A stretch of 64,000 nt of DNA from JAJYIW01 sp963781665 (GTDB taxonomy: Bacteria; Chloroflexota; Anaerolineae; Anaerolineales; Anaerolineaceae), in assembly GCA_963781665.1 (NCBI GenBank), contig CAWAGA010000001.1, positions 49,211 through 113,210 on the forward strand. Direction: 5' to 3'. Each line of letters starts with the position of its first letter. The stretch's first letter is position 1. The translations under genes were made by a program, and so were the position numbers. Under the pieces are notes generated by a model, which saw only the letters and a list, made by a program, of their open reading frames with translations, was not told the origin of the DNA and did not search any database. Below, piece after piece: positions 8,588 through 17,209 of the stretch.

Positions 8588-9838
8588 TCATTCCGATTCA
8601 AGTATTTCGCTGGTTGATGAATCGACCAGTTTGGACCCAATCTGAATGACTTCGGCTCCATCGACAGCAGGTTCACCGGTCCAGTACCGGTAGGGTTCAT
8701 TGCGCACCACAACCCACCAAAGCGCTTCGGCAATGCGGCGGGCAGCGGCTGAGATGGATTTCATGTAGGTTGAGCGGGATCGGTAGGTTTCAAACCAGTC
8801 GTGTAAAGGACCATGCCCGTGGATGGCAAAGACTTTGGTGGCTGAGAGCAGGTGGAATTTGACCCGCGAATTCCCATGCGAAGCTTTCCGTTTGAGCAAC
8901 TTACCCCCTGAGACCTCATTAGCCGGCACCACACCAATTCCTTTCGTGAAGGCTTGCGCAGAGTAATAGCGTTGGTGATAGTTAGCACCCATTTCAGCGA
9001 TGATACGCATGGCTAACATTTTGGTGACGGCGGGAACCGTACACATCAAGTCGACCTGCTCGATCAGGTTACAGCTAACAATCTTGTCCAATATTTCAAT
9101 CTGACCGGTCTTGATGCGCTGGTTGAGCATCTGGACGTCATTGAGGACTTCTTGCAAGTAGGCCCGCAGGTAATCGGGTAATTCGACAGATGCGCATTTT
9201 TCGATTTCAGGACGCTTGGCCTGGTTTCGGTGAAGGGCAGCCATTTCAGATGGGGTGCGGTGGTCGATGATCGCCTGGAGGATCTTGAGACCGGCCGGAC
9301 TATTGATGGGCACCAGACGAAAAACAGTAAACCCCAAACCGGTCAGGGTGCTGTTCGTCCGGTTGGTAATCTGGGTGCGTTGGGTTTTCCAGGCATCGAC
9401 CCATTTGAAGAGTAAACGGAGTTCACCTTGTTGACTGTCAGGCATAGTAGAGTTCTTCAAATCAAAACTGGCAGCAAGCCGGGCCAGGGTCATGGCATCC
9501 CCCTTATCGGACTTGCCTTCAACGCGCAGAAGCGACTTGACCACGATGGGATTGATCACCACGATGTTGATCCCTTCGGCACGCAGAGTATCGTAATAGA
9601 GCAGGTGGTAATTAGCCGTACTCTCAATAACGACGAATTCAACTTGATGGGAACGGAACCATTCTGCGGCACGCAGCGCATCGTCCCGATGTTGGGGGAA
9701 TTCACGGGCCTCCAGGTCACCTGTTTCGGGCTGGTAGATAGCAGCCTCGATGATATTCTTATCAGTGTCACATCCCCCGGTGATTTGATAGCGTGCATGA
9801 ACGGACGCCTGTCCGTTAGCGTGGATACCTCTTGTCAT
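8588..9838 (-). CDS. IS110-family transposase
   Basis: DEDD-type recombinase of IS110 elements, about 416 residues. The ATG at 9838 follows AAGGA by 8 nt; an upstream GTG at 9928 is less likely. The RuvC-like domain shows the first Asp in ITGGCDTDKN, Glu in FVVIESTANYH, and the Asp pair in GKSDKGDAMTLARL. The C-terminal Tnp_20 part includes CTVPAVTKMLAMRIIAEMG and the serine-bearing YRSRSTYMKSISAAARRIAE. Length fits the family. The long non-coding stretch lies on the 5' side, which is the side where IS110-group elements encode their bridge RNA. Confidence 0.9.
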   Translation of the reverse strand: MTRGIHANGQASVHARYQITGGCDTDKNIIEAAIYQPETGDLEAREFPQHRDDALRAAEWFRSHQVEFVVIESTANYHLLYYDTLRAEGINIVVINPIVVKSLLRVEGKSDKGDAMTLARLAASFDLKNSTMPDSQQGELRLLFKWVDAWKTQRTQITNRTNSTLTGLGFTVFRLVPINSPAGLKILQAIIDHRTPSEMAALHRNQAKRPEIEKCASVELPDYLRAYLQEVLNDVQMLNQRIKTGQIEILDKIVSCNLIEQVDLMCTVPAVTKMLAMRIIAEMGANYHQRYYSAQAFTKGIGVVPANEVSGGKLLKRKASHGNSRVKFHLLSATKVFAIHGHGPLHDWFETYRSRSTYMKSISAAARRIAEALWWVVVRNEPYRYWTGEPAVDGAEVIQIGSKLVDSSTSEILESE

Positions 9839-10199
9839 CTTACATTCCTTAGCCACAAGGGTACGGTGGAACACCCTAGACCTCAAAGGGCCATTCTTAT
9901 TTAGAGGCTTTGAGCCTATGCGTGGCACGGGTGAGTGTTGTTAGCCCAGACTTTTTGAGACCCTTCACGGGTAAGCAGTAACGGGGCCTTTTGTCACCGT
10001 CCACAGACAGTGTAGCATTAACAGAACGGGTGTTCTAGTGTCAATATCGGCAATTTCGGAATGATTTGAGGTAAGTTTTTACAGGGTTTTCATCTCATGC
10101 AGGTGAGATGAGCCATTTTGGAGAGGAGAATGGGTTGGCAAGGACAAAAATGCTTATCAGATTAACTCAGTATTTGCTGACTAGCCCTCTTCTCCATAG
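9839..10199 (-). ncRNA. Candidate bridge RNA region of the IS110 element
   Basis: About 360 nt without a gene upstream of the IS110 transposase. From published work, IS110-group elements transcribe a bridge RNA from this 5' non-coding end. On the plus strand there are short inverted pairs such as CTCATGCAGGTGAGATGAG (10093-10111) and CACGGGT/ACCCTTCACGGG. I cannot fold or compare it here, so loops and RNA ends are not assigned. Confidence 0.35.
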
Positions 10200-10394
10200 A
10201 CTTTAGTATCAGATAAAGAGGTTCACGCTTACGTGACGGGAATCCAGGTAATCGGAGGAGAAAACACTGTTAGAGTGAGTGTATCCGCGAACCTCTCCAT
10301 TTTGTTCCCATCGGTAGTACCGGATGTGACGGTTACACAGACGGGGATAGCAAAGTTGAGAGCATTGACAAATTGGGATGAAAGATACTTTTAA
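10200..10394 (+). pseudogene. TadE/TadG-like pilus protein, 3' fragment
   Basis: C-terminal end of the gene that begins at 6408. There is no start codon; the frame is open after a TAG at 10197. It reads EVHAYVTGIQVIGG, then TVRVSVSANLSILFP and VVPDVTVTQTGIAKLRA, ending at TAA 10392-10394. This is the beta-strand pattern of TadE/TadG C-termini (VSV...FP...V.V...A). It is separated from the 5' half by about 3.5 kb of mobile DNA. Confidence 0.6.
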
Positions 10395-10430
10395 GATCGC
10401 TAGCTAATAGTGACAATTAATATTTTGTTA

Positions 10431-10934
10431 TTACTTCCCTGAATGTGCACCCCAGACGGTCAATAACCCATTCCAGGAAGTGATCAACAACATCTGTTGA
10501 TCCGGAGTTATCCACATCTCACCATAGGAGGCGCTCAAGCCCATGACCAGCGCCAGCCCCTCACCAATGGTGGCGTCCCAGACGTGCAACCCGTAGCCAT
10601 TGCCCGAGAAAAACAGTTTCCCATCCGGGGAAATCGCTGCCCCATCCAGTGTGCCGTTCCCCATGGGCGATGTGCAGGAAAACTGCACTTGAAATTGTCC
10701 CTGGCTGACCCACCCAGATTGGGAGCGCTGTGCTCCCTCGATGGCAAAGGCGCTTTGATCGGAGGTAAAAGCAACGATATAGATCGGATACGGAATCAGC
10801 GTTTCGACCTGCCCGCTCTCCAAGTCACTTAGCGCAAATCGCCTTCAGCCTCGTGCGCCTCGCAGAATTCAACATTCTGACAGCCGTAAGCCATCAAAAT
10901 ATTCTTCTCGTCTGAGGAAAAAAGATCGAGTTTA
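10431..10934 (-). pseudogene. WD40-repeat protein fragment cut by an IS21-family element
   Basis: C-terminal end of a WD40-type protein. Blades are visible as DGAAISPDGKLFFSGNGYG, LHVWDATIGEG and LLITSWNGLLTVWG. The upstream part (FSSDEKNILMAYGCQNVEF) is in a different frame, so there is a frameshift near 10836, just after EGDLR. The fragment then stops at 10935, where the IS21 element and its CTAAG duplication begin. Beyond the element (after 16203) no further blade can be read, so the gene was already truncated or was deleted on that side. Confidence 0.6.
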
Positions 10935-11051
10935 CTAAGTGTCAATATTCGGATGTAAATGCGCCACCTCTTTTCGGCAACATGGCGCCAGCACTTTTCG
11001 GCCGTGATGCGCCACCCCATGAACGGATGCAAATGTAAAGTGCCTGGAATT

Positions 11052-11825
11052 TTAAGGTTCAGTTTTCTGGGTTTGCACCTCCTCCAGCAGTTTGTTGCGT
11101 CCCTGGGAGCGGAAGCTGGGGCCACGGATGATGATCACCTCTGCCCGGTCCAGGAGCCTATCCAGCCCGGCGCTGGCCAACAACGGATCCAGGAATAAAT
11201 CCGGCCATTCATTGGGGGCCCGGTTGGATGTCAAGAGAATACTGCCATGTTCGTAGCGCTCGTTAATCACGTCGTATAAGTCTTCCGGGCCTGGGGGTTG
11301 CAGGGGTTTGAGGCCAAAGTCATCCAGGATCAGCAAGTCGGGGCGCAGGTACAGGCTCAAGCGCCGTTCCCAGGAGCCATCCGCCCGACCCCCGTTGAGG
11401 TGTTGGAGCATCTTCTGGGTATTGAGAAACAACACATCCAACCCCTGTCTGGCCGCTTCTTGGCCTAAGGCTTGCGCTAAATGACTTTTTCCGACCCCGG
11501 TCGGTCCGCAGATCAACACATTGTGTTTCTGGCGCACAAATTCGCAGCTGGCCAGGTTGAGGATTTGCTGGCGGTTGAGGTTGGGATTGAAGCGGAAGTC
11601 GAAACCTTCCAGGGTCTTGGTGGTATTGAGCGCTCCCCGGCGCAGGCGCAGGTTGAGCTGCTTTTGGGAACGGCGCTCCACCTCGTCTTCCAGCAGACGC
11701 GAGAGGAACTCAACGTAACTCCAACTCCCATCAATGGCCTGACGATTACGGGCATCCATCGTTTCCAATACCCCCGAGAGGCGTAAATGGCGCAGTTGGT
11801 CGGAGAGTTGGTGTTTCAGTTCCAT
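11052..11825 (-). CDS. istB: IstB, ATPase helper of the outer IS21 element
   Basis: AAA+ ATPase that assembles with IstA for target selection in IS21 transposition. 257 residues, normal length. The N-terminal helical part is LKHQLSDQLRHLRLSGVL. Walker A is CGPTGVGKSH (about 104-113), Walker B is LLILDDFGL, and sensor-like ILLTSNRAPNEW follows. Its start overlaps the stop of the istA 3' part (11816-11825), the usual istA-istB coupling. The gene is intact, but with istA split the element probably cannot move on its own. Confidence 0.92.
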   Translation of the reverse strand: MELKHQLSDQLRHLRLSGVLETMDARNRQAIDGSWSYVEFLSRLLEDEVERRSQKQLNLRLRRGALNTTKTLEGFDFRFNPNLNRQQILNLASCEFVRQKHNVLICGPTGVGKSHLAQALGQEAARQGLDVLFLNTQKMLQHLNGGRADGSWERRLSLYLRPDLLILDDFGLKPLQPPGPEDLYDVINERYEHGSILLTSNRAPNEWPDLFLDPLLASAGLDRLLDRAEVIIIRGPSFRSQGRNKLLEEVQTQKTEP

Positions 11826-12477
11826 GAGGGCACCTCCGCGAGTGTTCCGACCAACTCCGCAGAACTGCGCACAAAGGTGGTCGCCGGAGGCAATGCGACC
11901 GGAATGGGTGCTTCTTGGGTTTCGCTGCCTTGTTTGAGGATACCTTTGACCGTTTTGTAACTGGGATCGCCATAATCCAGCGCTTTGCGGCAGGCGGCTT
12001 CAAGACGGGTCGGGCTGTATTTCTTGGTCAGGCGTACCAGCAGCCCCGCCGTGGTTAGCCGGTCCAGAATGGGGTGTTCCAGCAAGGTTTGCACGAGTTG
12101 AACCGTTGCCGGGCCAATTTCCTGGGCTTCGGTCTGGACGCTCTCGCGGGTCTGGGTGAGGGCGGGCAGTTTTTCGGCCGGAATGTGATCGGGGTGGGTG
12201 ATGCGCTCGCCGGGTTTATGAGCGCGTTCGTGGGTGGCTTTCAAATGGTAATCCAGATCGTAGATGCGCACCTGGCGAGCCCCGCCGCAGATCCAGACCC
12301 AACCGGGGTACAACCGGTAGGGAACCGAATAAAAAGCGTGATCGAAGCTGACGTAGCAATCCCGGTAGATCTTGACCTTCTTCCACACCGCTAAATCGTA
12401 AGGGGAAGTCGGGAGGGGCTTTAAATGGCTTTTTTCCACCTCTTCAAAGCGCTTCATGGGCGCTTCATGGGTGGTGC
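11816..12477 (-). pseudogene. istA: istA of the outer IS21 element, C-terminal part
   Basis: C-terminal segment of the DDE transposase. From the duplicated target GCACCACC it reads THEAPMKRFEEVEKSHLKPL, then the Mu-transposase C-terminal beta-barrel-like part (YVSFDHAFYSVPYRLYPGWV) and a helical tail. Joined to 15117-16016 across the inner element, with one copy of the 8-bp duplication removed, it restores a continuous IstA: GLRDHGTT followed by HEAPMKRF. An apparent start at 12529 lies in inner-element DNA and is not real. Confidence 0.85.
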
Positions 12478-12552
12478 GGTTAACGACAATTAGAATTACC
12501 CCCTGACGACAATTAGAAATACCCACCAAGAGGTGGTCGATAGCCGGAGTAA

Positions 12553-12576
12553 ACTACTCCAAAAACATGGAGTAGT
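12553..12576 (+). promoter_or_regulatory. Hairpin over the istA ribosome binding site
   Basis: ACTACTCC (12553-12560) pairs perfectly with GGAGTAGT (12569-12576) across an 8-nt loop, three bases before the istA ATG at 12579. The GGAG of the right arm is the ribosome binding site, so the hairpin would hide it. Confidence 0.5.
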
Positions 12577-12578
12577 GC

Positions 12579-14090
12579 ATGACAGCTAACGACGCCCAGG
12601 TGAGGATTATCATGAGAGAACGAAACCAAGGGCATACCCAAGAACAAGCGGCTGCGAAGGCAAACCTGAGCAGCTGTAAGACTGTCAGGAAATATGAACA
12701 GTTGGGAAAACTACCGAGTGAACTGAAACAGCCGCGGAGCTATCGCACTCGGACCGACCCATTTGAAGCGGAATGGGACGAACTGGAAAAGATGTTGAAG
12801 GATGCGCCTGAATTGGAAGCCAAGACGCTGTTTGAATGGTTGTGCGAACGGCAGCCGGAGAAATACCAGGAAGGGCAGTTGCGCACCTTGCAACGTCGGG
12901 TAAACGAGTGGCGGGTATTGAATGGCAACCCCACCCTCACCCTGGATCAGGTGCACCAGCCGGGTGAAGTACTGCAAACAGATGGGACCTGGATGAATAA
13001 TCTGGGGATCAGTTTGCAGGGAGAAGCGTTTGAACACCTGGTTATCCATAGCGTACTGCCTTATTCAAATTGGGAATGGGGACGCGTGGTGCAATCAGAA
13101 TCACTGCTGGCAATCCGGTTGGGACTGCAAAGCGCCTTGATGAAACTGGGACATGTGCCCAAGATCCACCAGACCGATAATACAACGGCCGCCACCCACA
13201 ACTTGGGACCCAACCAACGTGACCGGAGCCCGGAAGAGCGTGGATTCAACGCCGAATATTTGCAGTTGCTGACGCATTTTGGGATGGAGCCGCGCACGAT
13301 CCATGTCAACAGCCCCAATGAGAACGGCGACATCGAATCATCGAACGGCGGGTTCAAACGCACTGTCGTACAGCATTTGCTGTTGCGGGGCAGCCGGGAT
13401 TTTGAGAGTTTGGAAACCTACGAAGCGTTTTTGTGGGGGATCATGGAGCAACGTAATGCCCGGCGTCGGGTAAAGCTAGCCGAAGAGCTGGCCGTGATGC
13501 AACCCCTGACGGTAGCTCCCTGGCCTGAGGTGCGGGAGTTGAATGTTCGGGTCGGCTCGAATGGCATCTTGCGGGTCGGTTCGAACGGCTACACCGTACC
13601 GAGCGGCTTGAAGAGCAAACGAGTGACCGTGAAGGTGTTCGAATGGCAGATTGAGGTGTGGTATGCCAACCAACGGGTGGAGACCTTGCCCCGCCAGACG
13701 GGAGTGCAACATTACAGCATTAACTACCACCACGTGATCGACAGCTTGCTGCGCAAGCCGGGCGGATTTCGCAATTACCGCTACCGAGACGATCTTTTCC
13801 CGCGAGCGGTCTTCCGCCAGGCCTGGGAGGCGCTCCAAGCACGTTATTCAGCCCGAAAAGCAGATCTGACCTATCTGCGGATCCTCAAACTGGCGGCAGG
13901 CGGGTTGGAGACGGATGTGGCTGCAGCGCTGGAGATGCTTTTGACATCCGGTCAGAACTGGGATGACCAAACCGTGGCCGAATTAGTTCAGCCGACGCCA
14001 ACAGCGATCCCTGACTTACCAGTCAACCCTGTCAACCTGACCCTCTATGACCAATTCTTGAGCCCGGAGGCACGCCATGTCTCCGCTTGA
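12579..14090 (+). CDS. istA: IstA, transposase of the inner IS21 element
   Basis: DDE transposase, 503 residues. The N-terminal HTH lies at about 10-45 (GHTQEQAAAKANLSSCKTV). The catalytic core has Asp in VLQTDGTWMNN, Asp in IHQTDNTTAATHN and Glu in NENGDIESSNGGFKR. A C-terminal Mu-type barrel follows (VGSNGYTVPSGLKSKRVTV). It starts three bases after a hairpin that covers its ribosome binding site. It overlaps istB by 14 nt, which suggests translational coupling. All catalytic residues are present, so the element may be active. Confidence 0.93.
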   Translation: MTANDAQVRIIMRERNQGHTQEQAAAKANLSSCKTVRKYEQLGKLPSELKQPRSYRTRTDPFEAEWDELEKMLKDAPELEAKTLFEWLCERQPEKYQEGQLRTLQRRVNEWRVLNGNPTLTLDQVHQPGEVLQTDGTWMNNLGISLQGEAFEHLVIHSVLPYSNWEWGRVVQSESLLAIRLGLQSALMKLGHVPKIHQTDNTTAATHNLGPNQRDRSPEERGFNAEYLQLLTHFGMEPRTIHVNSPNENGDIESSNGGFKRTVVQHLLLRGSRDFESLETYEAFLWGIMEQRNARRRVKLAEELAVMQPLTVAPWPEVRELNVRVGSNGILRVGSNGYTVPSGLKSKRVTVKVFEWQIEVWYANQRVETLPRQTGVQHYSINYHHVIDSLLRKPGGFRNYRYRDDLFPRAVFRQAWEALQARYSARKADLTYLRILKLAAGGLETDVAAALEMLLTSGQNWDDQTVAELVQPTPTAIPDLPVNPVNLTLYDQFLSPEARHVSA

Positions 14091-14838
14091 GACCATTCGA
14101 GAGCACTTGCGCACCTTACACATGCCCACCGCTGTACAGGTGGTTGAAGAACTCCTGGCTAGCGCTACCAACGAAAACTGGTCGCCGGAAAAATTCTTGG
14201 GCGAACTACTCGAACAGGAGATGGAAGGTCGTCGCCAACGGCGCATCGAACGCCTGCAGGATGCGGCCCATCTGCCGGTCGAAAAGACCCTGGCGACCTT
14301 TGACCAGGGGTATCTTCCCTTGCGACTTCGTCGCCTGCTGCCCCAATTATGCACCGGCGAGTTCGTGGACCGCGCCGACAACCTGTTGGTCTTCGGTTTA
14401 CCCGGCCGTGGGAAAACGCACTTTGTGGCCGCCGTTGGCCACGAACTGGTCAACATCGGCCGCAGTGTCTTCTTCACCCCGACCTACCGCCTGGTGGATA
14501 GCCTGCTGCGCGCCAAACGCGACCTGCTCCTCGAACATGAGCTACGCCGCCTCGACCGCTTCGAGGTGCTCATCCTGGATGATATCGGTTATGTTCAGCA
14601 ATCCCCCGAAGAAATGGAAGTCCTCTTTACCTTGCTAGCCGAGCGATATGAACGCCGCAGTGTGGTCATTACTTCCAACCTGGTTTTCTCCCAATGGGAT
14701 CAAATCTTCAAAAACCCCATGACCACCGCTGCTGCCATCGACCGCGTCGTCCACCACAGTATCATCGTCGAATTCGGAAAGGAGATGTCCAGCCACAGAG
14801 CCGATGAAGCTGCCAAACGTCTTCAGGAGACCCCCTGA
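14077..14838 (+). CDS. istB: IstB, ATPase helper of the inner IS21 element
   Basis: AAA+ ATPase, 253 residues. Walker A is FGLPGRGKTH (about 106-115), Walker B is EVLILDDIGY, and VVITSNLVFSQWDQIF is the sensor region. The N-terminal helical domain (SPLETIREHLRTLHMP) contacts IstA in studied members. It overlaps the istA 3' end by 14 nt. The sequence is clearly different from the outer element's IstB (for example GLPGRGKT against GPTGVGKS). Confidence 0.93.
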   Translation: MSPLETIREHLRTLHMPTAVQVVEELLASATNENWSPEKFLGELLEQEMEGRRQRRIERLQDAAHLPVEKTLATFDQGYLPLRLRRLLPQLCTGEFVDRADNLLVFGLPGRGKTHFVAAVGHELVNIGRSVFFTPTYRLVDSLLRAKRDLLLEHELRRLDRFEVLILDDIGYVQQSPEEMEVLFTLLAERYERRSVVITSNLVFSQWDQIFKNPMTTAAAIDRVVHHSIIVEFGKEMSSHRADEAAKRLQETP

Positions 14839-14885
14839 AATGTCCCCTGCCATGCTGCCACAGGACTCACCAGCAAAAGCAGGCC

Positions 14886-15032
14886 GCCTGCTTCCGCCTC
14901 CGCCGTCCCGCTTTGCGCAGTATGCCGCTCCGACTGCGCTCTGTCAAGGGAGAAAACCCAAACTGCCCCCCTTGACGGTGCTCGTCTCCGCGGCCTTTTC
15001 TGCGCAGCGGGACGGCTCCGGCGGAAGCAGGC
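14886..15032. repeat. Large imperfect inverted repeat at the 3' end of the inner IS21 element
   Basis: GCCTGCTTCCGCCTCCGCCG... (14886-14920) is nearly complementary to the segment at 15000-15032 ending ...CGGCGGAAGCAGGC. Between them a second hairpin, GTCAAGGG (14943-14950) with CCCTTGAC (14969-14976), can form. The stretch 14839-15116 holds no gene. It could be a terminator or an acquired palindrome. Confidence 0.55.
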
Positions 15033-15116
15033 TATCGAAAAAGGCATACGTTTATATGCCTTCTGTTATGGGCATTTCTAATTGTCGCTGATGGGAATAT
15101 CTAATTGTCGTTGACA

Positions 15117-16016
15117 GGTGGTGCCATGGTCGCGTAACCCGGCGGTGGTCAGGCACCAGGTCCGCACATCCCGGTTAGCCAGGGTGATTTCGGTCGGGGT
15201 ACGCCCACCCAGGAAGTTGCGGCAGACGTAATGCACCCCCCCTTGCTCAACTTTGCCTTTGTGTTCAGGCGTGCGCACCCGGCAGGGCGCCAGCAGGAAA
15301 GCGTAATGGGCAGCGCACTCCTGGTAGGTGGCCTGTACCTGGGGATCGTCCCAGACGGCTTTGACAATGGCCGTCTTGAGGTTGTCCAGAACCACCCGGA
15401 ACGGAACCCCACCGAAGAACTCGAAGGCATTCCGATGGCAGCGCAACCAGGTCTCGATTTTCTGGTCCCAGACAAACTCCACGTAGACATGGCGGCTCCA
15501 GGATAAGAGCATGACAAACGCCCAGGTTTTCCGCAATTCCCCGGTTTCCGGGTCGATCATCCGCCCGGCATACCCAAAGTCCACCTGGGCTTCCTCTCCC
15601 GGTTTGCGTTCGATCCGCGCCGACGTTTCCGGGTGGTGGGGTTGGAGGGTTCTGACCAGGCGGTAGACGGAGGAATAGCTGCCGCTATACCCCCGCTCAC
15701 TCAGCCGTTGGTAGATGGCGGCCACTTCAACCTTCTCAGCGAGGAGTTGTTGGATCTGTGTCCGGTAGCTCTCGGCTGAAGAGGCATTCTGCGGCGGGGT
15801 CTTTTCGGGGAGGGTCGCCTGGAGACGGGCCGAGAGTTCTTCGGGAGAGGGCAGCGCACCTTCCAGCAGTCCCTGGCTCTGTGCCCATTCCCGGTAGCGC
15901 TTGATGGTTCTGCGATTGAGGCCAAGATCTTTCTGGATCTGACGATCGCTGGATTGGGCCCGCAGGTGTAAGAGCAATGCTCGGATGTCCATAAACTTGA
16001 GTTTCCTTTCGGTCAT
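15117..16016 (-). pseudogene. istA: istA of the outer IS21 element, N-terminal part
   Basis: N-terminal and catalytic portion of IstA. The HTH is at about 20-45 (SDRQIQKDLGLNRRTIKRY). The DDE core shows Asp in EEAQVDFGYAG and Asp in FRVVLDNLKTAIVK; the Glu is expected in RTPEHKGKVEQGGVHYV. The true sequence runs to ...GLRDHGTT, where the inner element entered; the last dozen residues of the open frame are inner-element DNA. The start codon at 16016 follows GGGAGGAGCTAC. It cannot be translated as one chain with its C-terminal part. Confidence 0.85.
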
Positions 16017-16074
16017 GTAGCTCCTCCCGGTAGATTGAATACCGGAAGGATAACGGAAAATGACGCATCCGAGG

Positions 16075-16198
16075 GTGGCGCAGTTTGGCTGAAAACACCT
16101 GGCGCACTTTTGATGAAAATCAGTGGCGCAATATGGGTGAAAACATGTGGCGTATGTTAGGTGAAAACCTATGGCGCATTATAGGCCGAAAAGTGACA
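16075..16198 (+). repeat. Subterminal direct repeats, right end of the outer IS21 element
   Basis: Five copies of a TGGCGCA...GAAAA unit spaced about 23 bp lead to the right terminus. Two or three related units (TGCGCCAC...TTTTCGG) lie inside the left end at 10956-11020. Such arrays are the usual IstA binding sites in IS21 elements. Confidence 0.6.
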
Positions 16199-16225
16199 CT
16201 AAGGTGCCGTCGTTAACACTATTGA

Positions 16226-17197
16226 TCAGTAGGGGATGGAGGTGGTGTTGGTTGGCTCGGTACGTGTTTTGTCTTTTCGAATAAGGAATGGGATGCTCGC
16301 CCCATCAAAAAAACTTTGATCATTTTGGCTAGGTCGTCTTTGTGGCAAAATCATGAAAATTTTAATGGTTTCATTGAGAGCGCGGAAAACGCACTCCCAT
16401 ACTTCCTCAAAGTGCACACCTCTTTTTATTACCAAATAATGAAGCCGACGTTCCCAATCTGTTTCAAATTCAGAACGCCGTTTTTCCAAAATGCTAATAT
16501 CTATCCCTTTCAGGCTTATTCCCTTTAACTCGAACTTCCCAGGTAAGATCTGTTTTACCGCATTCATGTCAATGCCGGTCGAAATCAGGTTATAAATGTC
16601 GTATAGATCCCTTGAAACAGCAAACCTTCGCTGACCTGCAATTGCACGGATTTTTTCAGCGATTACTTCTTCCAGGCAATAACACGGTAGATCAATATCA
16701 TCAAAACTTACTTGATCTGAAAATGGGTGTATGATTTGTTTTTCATTTACCGGGAGCAGAATTTTTTCTGCTCTTGTCACATCCAATTTGACAGTTCTCG
16801 GTGATCCTCCCCAGCGAAGAGGACCACGATAATAGATACGAGCCTGATAAGATTTACTTCCGTATTCATCATCCACTACCTCAAAGTGGATCGGTTGGAC
16901 GCGAAAATCAGGACCATCGTGATCACTAATCCAATCAACACTTTTCGTAATCCAATCTTCAATATCGGTAGGTGTTTGATGCTTCGTAGCAGTAAAATCG
17001 AGATCCTCTGAAAACCGGTAATCAGAAAAGTAGCACTTTCGCAAACACGTACCCCCCTTGAATATCAAACCTCTTAATGAAGCACTTGTTTTTCGCATAC
17101 CCAGTAAAAACCATCCAAGGCTATAATCCAAGTCGATTACCATAGGATCAACTTTTGTCGCAGCGGCGATACGGCGGACTTCAGCTTCACTTATCAT
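16226..17197 (-). CDS. AbiEii-type nucleotidyltransferase toxin
   Basis: Toxin of an AbiE-like (type IV) toxin-antitoxin or abortive-infection pair, 323 residues. The nucleotidyltransferase motif is LIFKGGTCLRKCYFSDY (about 43-59), then RFSEDLDFTATK, giving the GG...DLD pattern of AbiEii. Later TVKLDVTRAEKILL holds the third acidic site, and CLEEVIAEKIRAI plus RDLYDIYNL match the family's C-terminal domain. The antitoxin gene lies directly upstream, 12 nt away. The last 30 residues (about 16226-16320) are low in conservation and end only 27 nt from the IS21 target duplication, so the C-terminus may be altered. Confidence 0.85.
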   Translation of the reverse strand: MISEAEVRRIAAATKVDPMVIDLDYSLGWFLLGMRKTSASLRGLIFKGGTCLRKCYFSDYRFSEDLDFTATKHQTPTDIEDWITKSVDWISDHDGPDFRVQPIHFEVVDDEYGSKSYQARIYYRGPLRWGGSPRTVKLDVTRAEKILLPVNEKQIIHPFSDQVSFDDIDLPCYCLEEVIAEKIRAIAGQRRFAVSRDLYDIYNLISTGIDMNAVKQILPGKFELKGISLKGIDISILEKRRSEFETDWERRLHYLVIKRGVHFEEVWECVFRALNETIKIFMILPQRRPSQNDQSFFDGASIPFLIRKDKTRTEPTNTTSIPY

Positions 17198-17209
17198 TTG
17201 TTACTCCAA

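Larger units (their letters stand above)
8540..10199 (-). mobile_element. IS110-family insertion sequence (ends approximate)
   Basis: Interval holding the IS110 transposase (8588-9838) and its roughly 360-nt upstream non-coding region. IS110 elements usually lack terminal inverted repeats and clear target duplications, so ends cannot be fixed from this copy alone. Limits are set by the recombinase stop at 8535 on one side and the TadE/G 3' fragment at 10200 on the other. Confidence 0.6.
12478..15116 (+). mobile_element. IS21-family element (inner), nested in istA
   Basis: A 2639-bp element. The left end is GGTTAACGACAATTAGAATT and the right end (reverse complement) is TGTCAACGACAATTAGATAT; each end repeats CGACAATTAGA a second time about 24 bp further in. 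The 8-bp duplication GGTGGTGC lies at 12470-12477 and 15117-15124. It carries plus-strand istA (12579-14090) and istB (14077-14838), both intact. It differs in sequence from the outer element, so this is insertion of one IS21 subgroup into another. Confidence 0.88.
10940..16198 (-). mobile_element. IS21-family element (outer), itself interrupted
   Basis: Left end TGTCAATATTCGG and right end (reverse complement) TGTCACTTTTCGGC are imperfect terminal inverted repeats starting with TG, as in IS21. A perfect 5-bp target duplication CTAAG lies at 10935-10939 and 16199-16203. Without the inner insertion the element is about 2.6 kb, normal for IS21. It carries istB (11052-11825) and istA split into 11816-12477 and 15117-16016. 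Direct repeats of about 23 bp sit inside each end. Confidence 0.88.

Noticed and set aside
16075..16198. Regularly spaced direct repeats, considered as a CRISPR array
   Set aside because: Units are degenerate, about 23 bp apart with no spacers of constant length, and end exactly at the IS21 terminus; they are transposase binding repeats.
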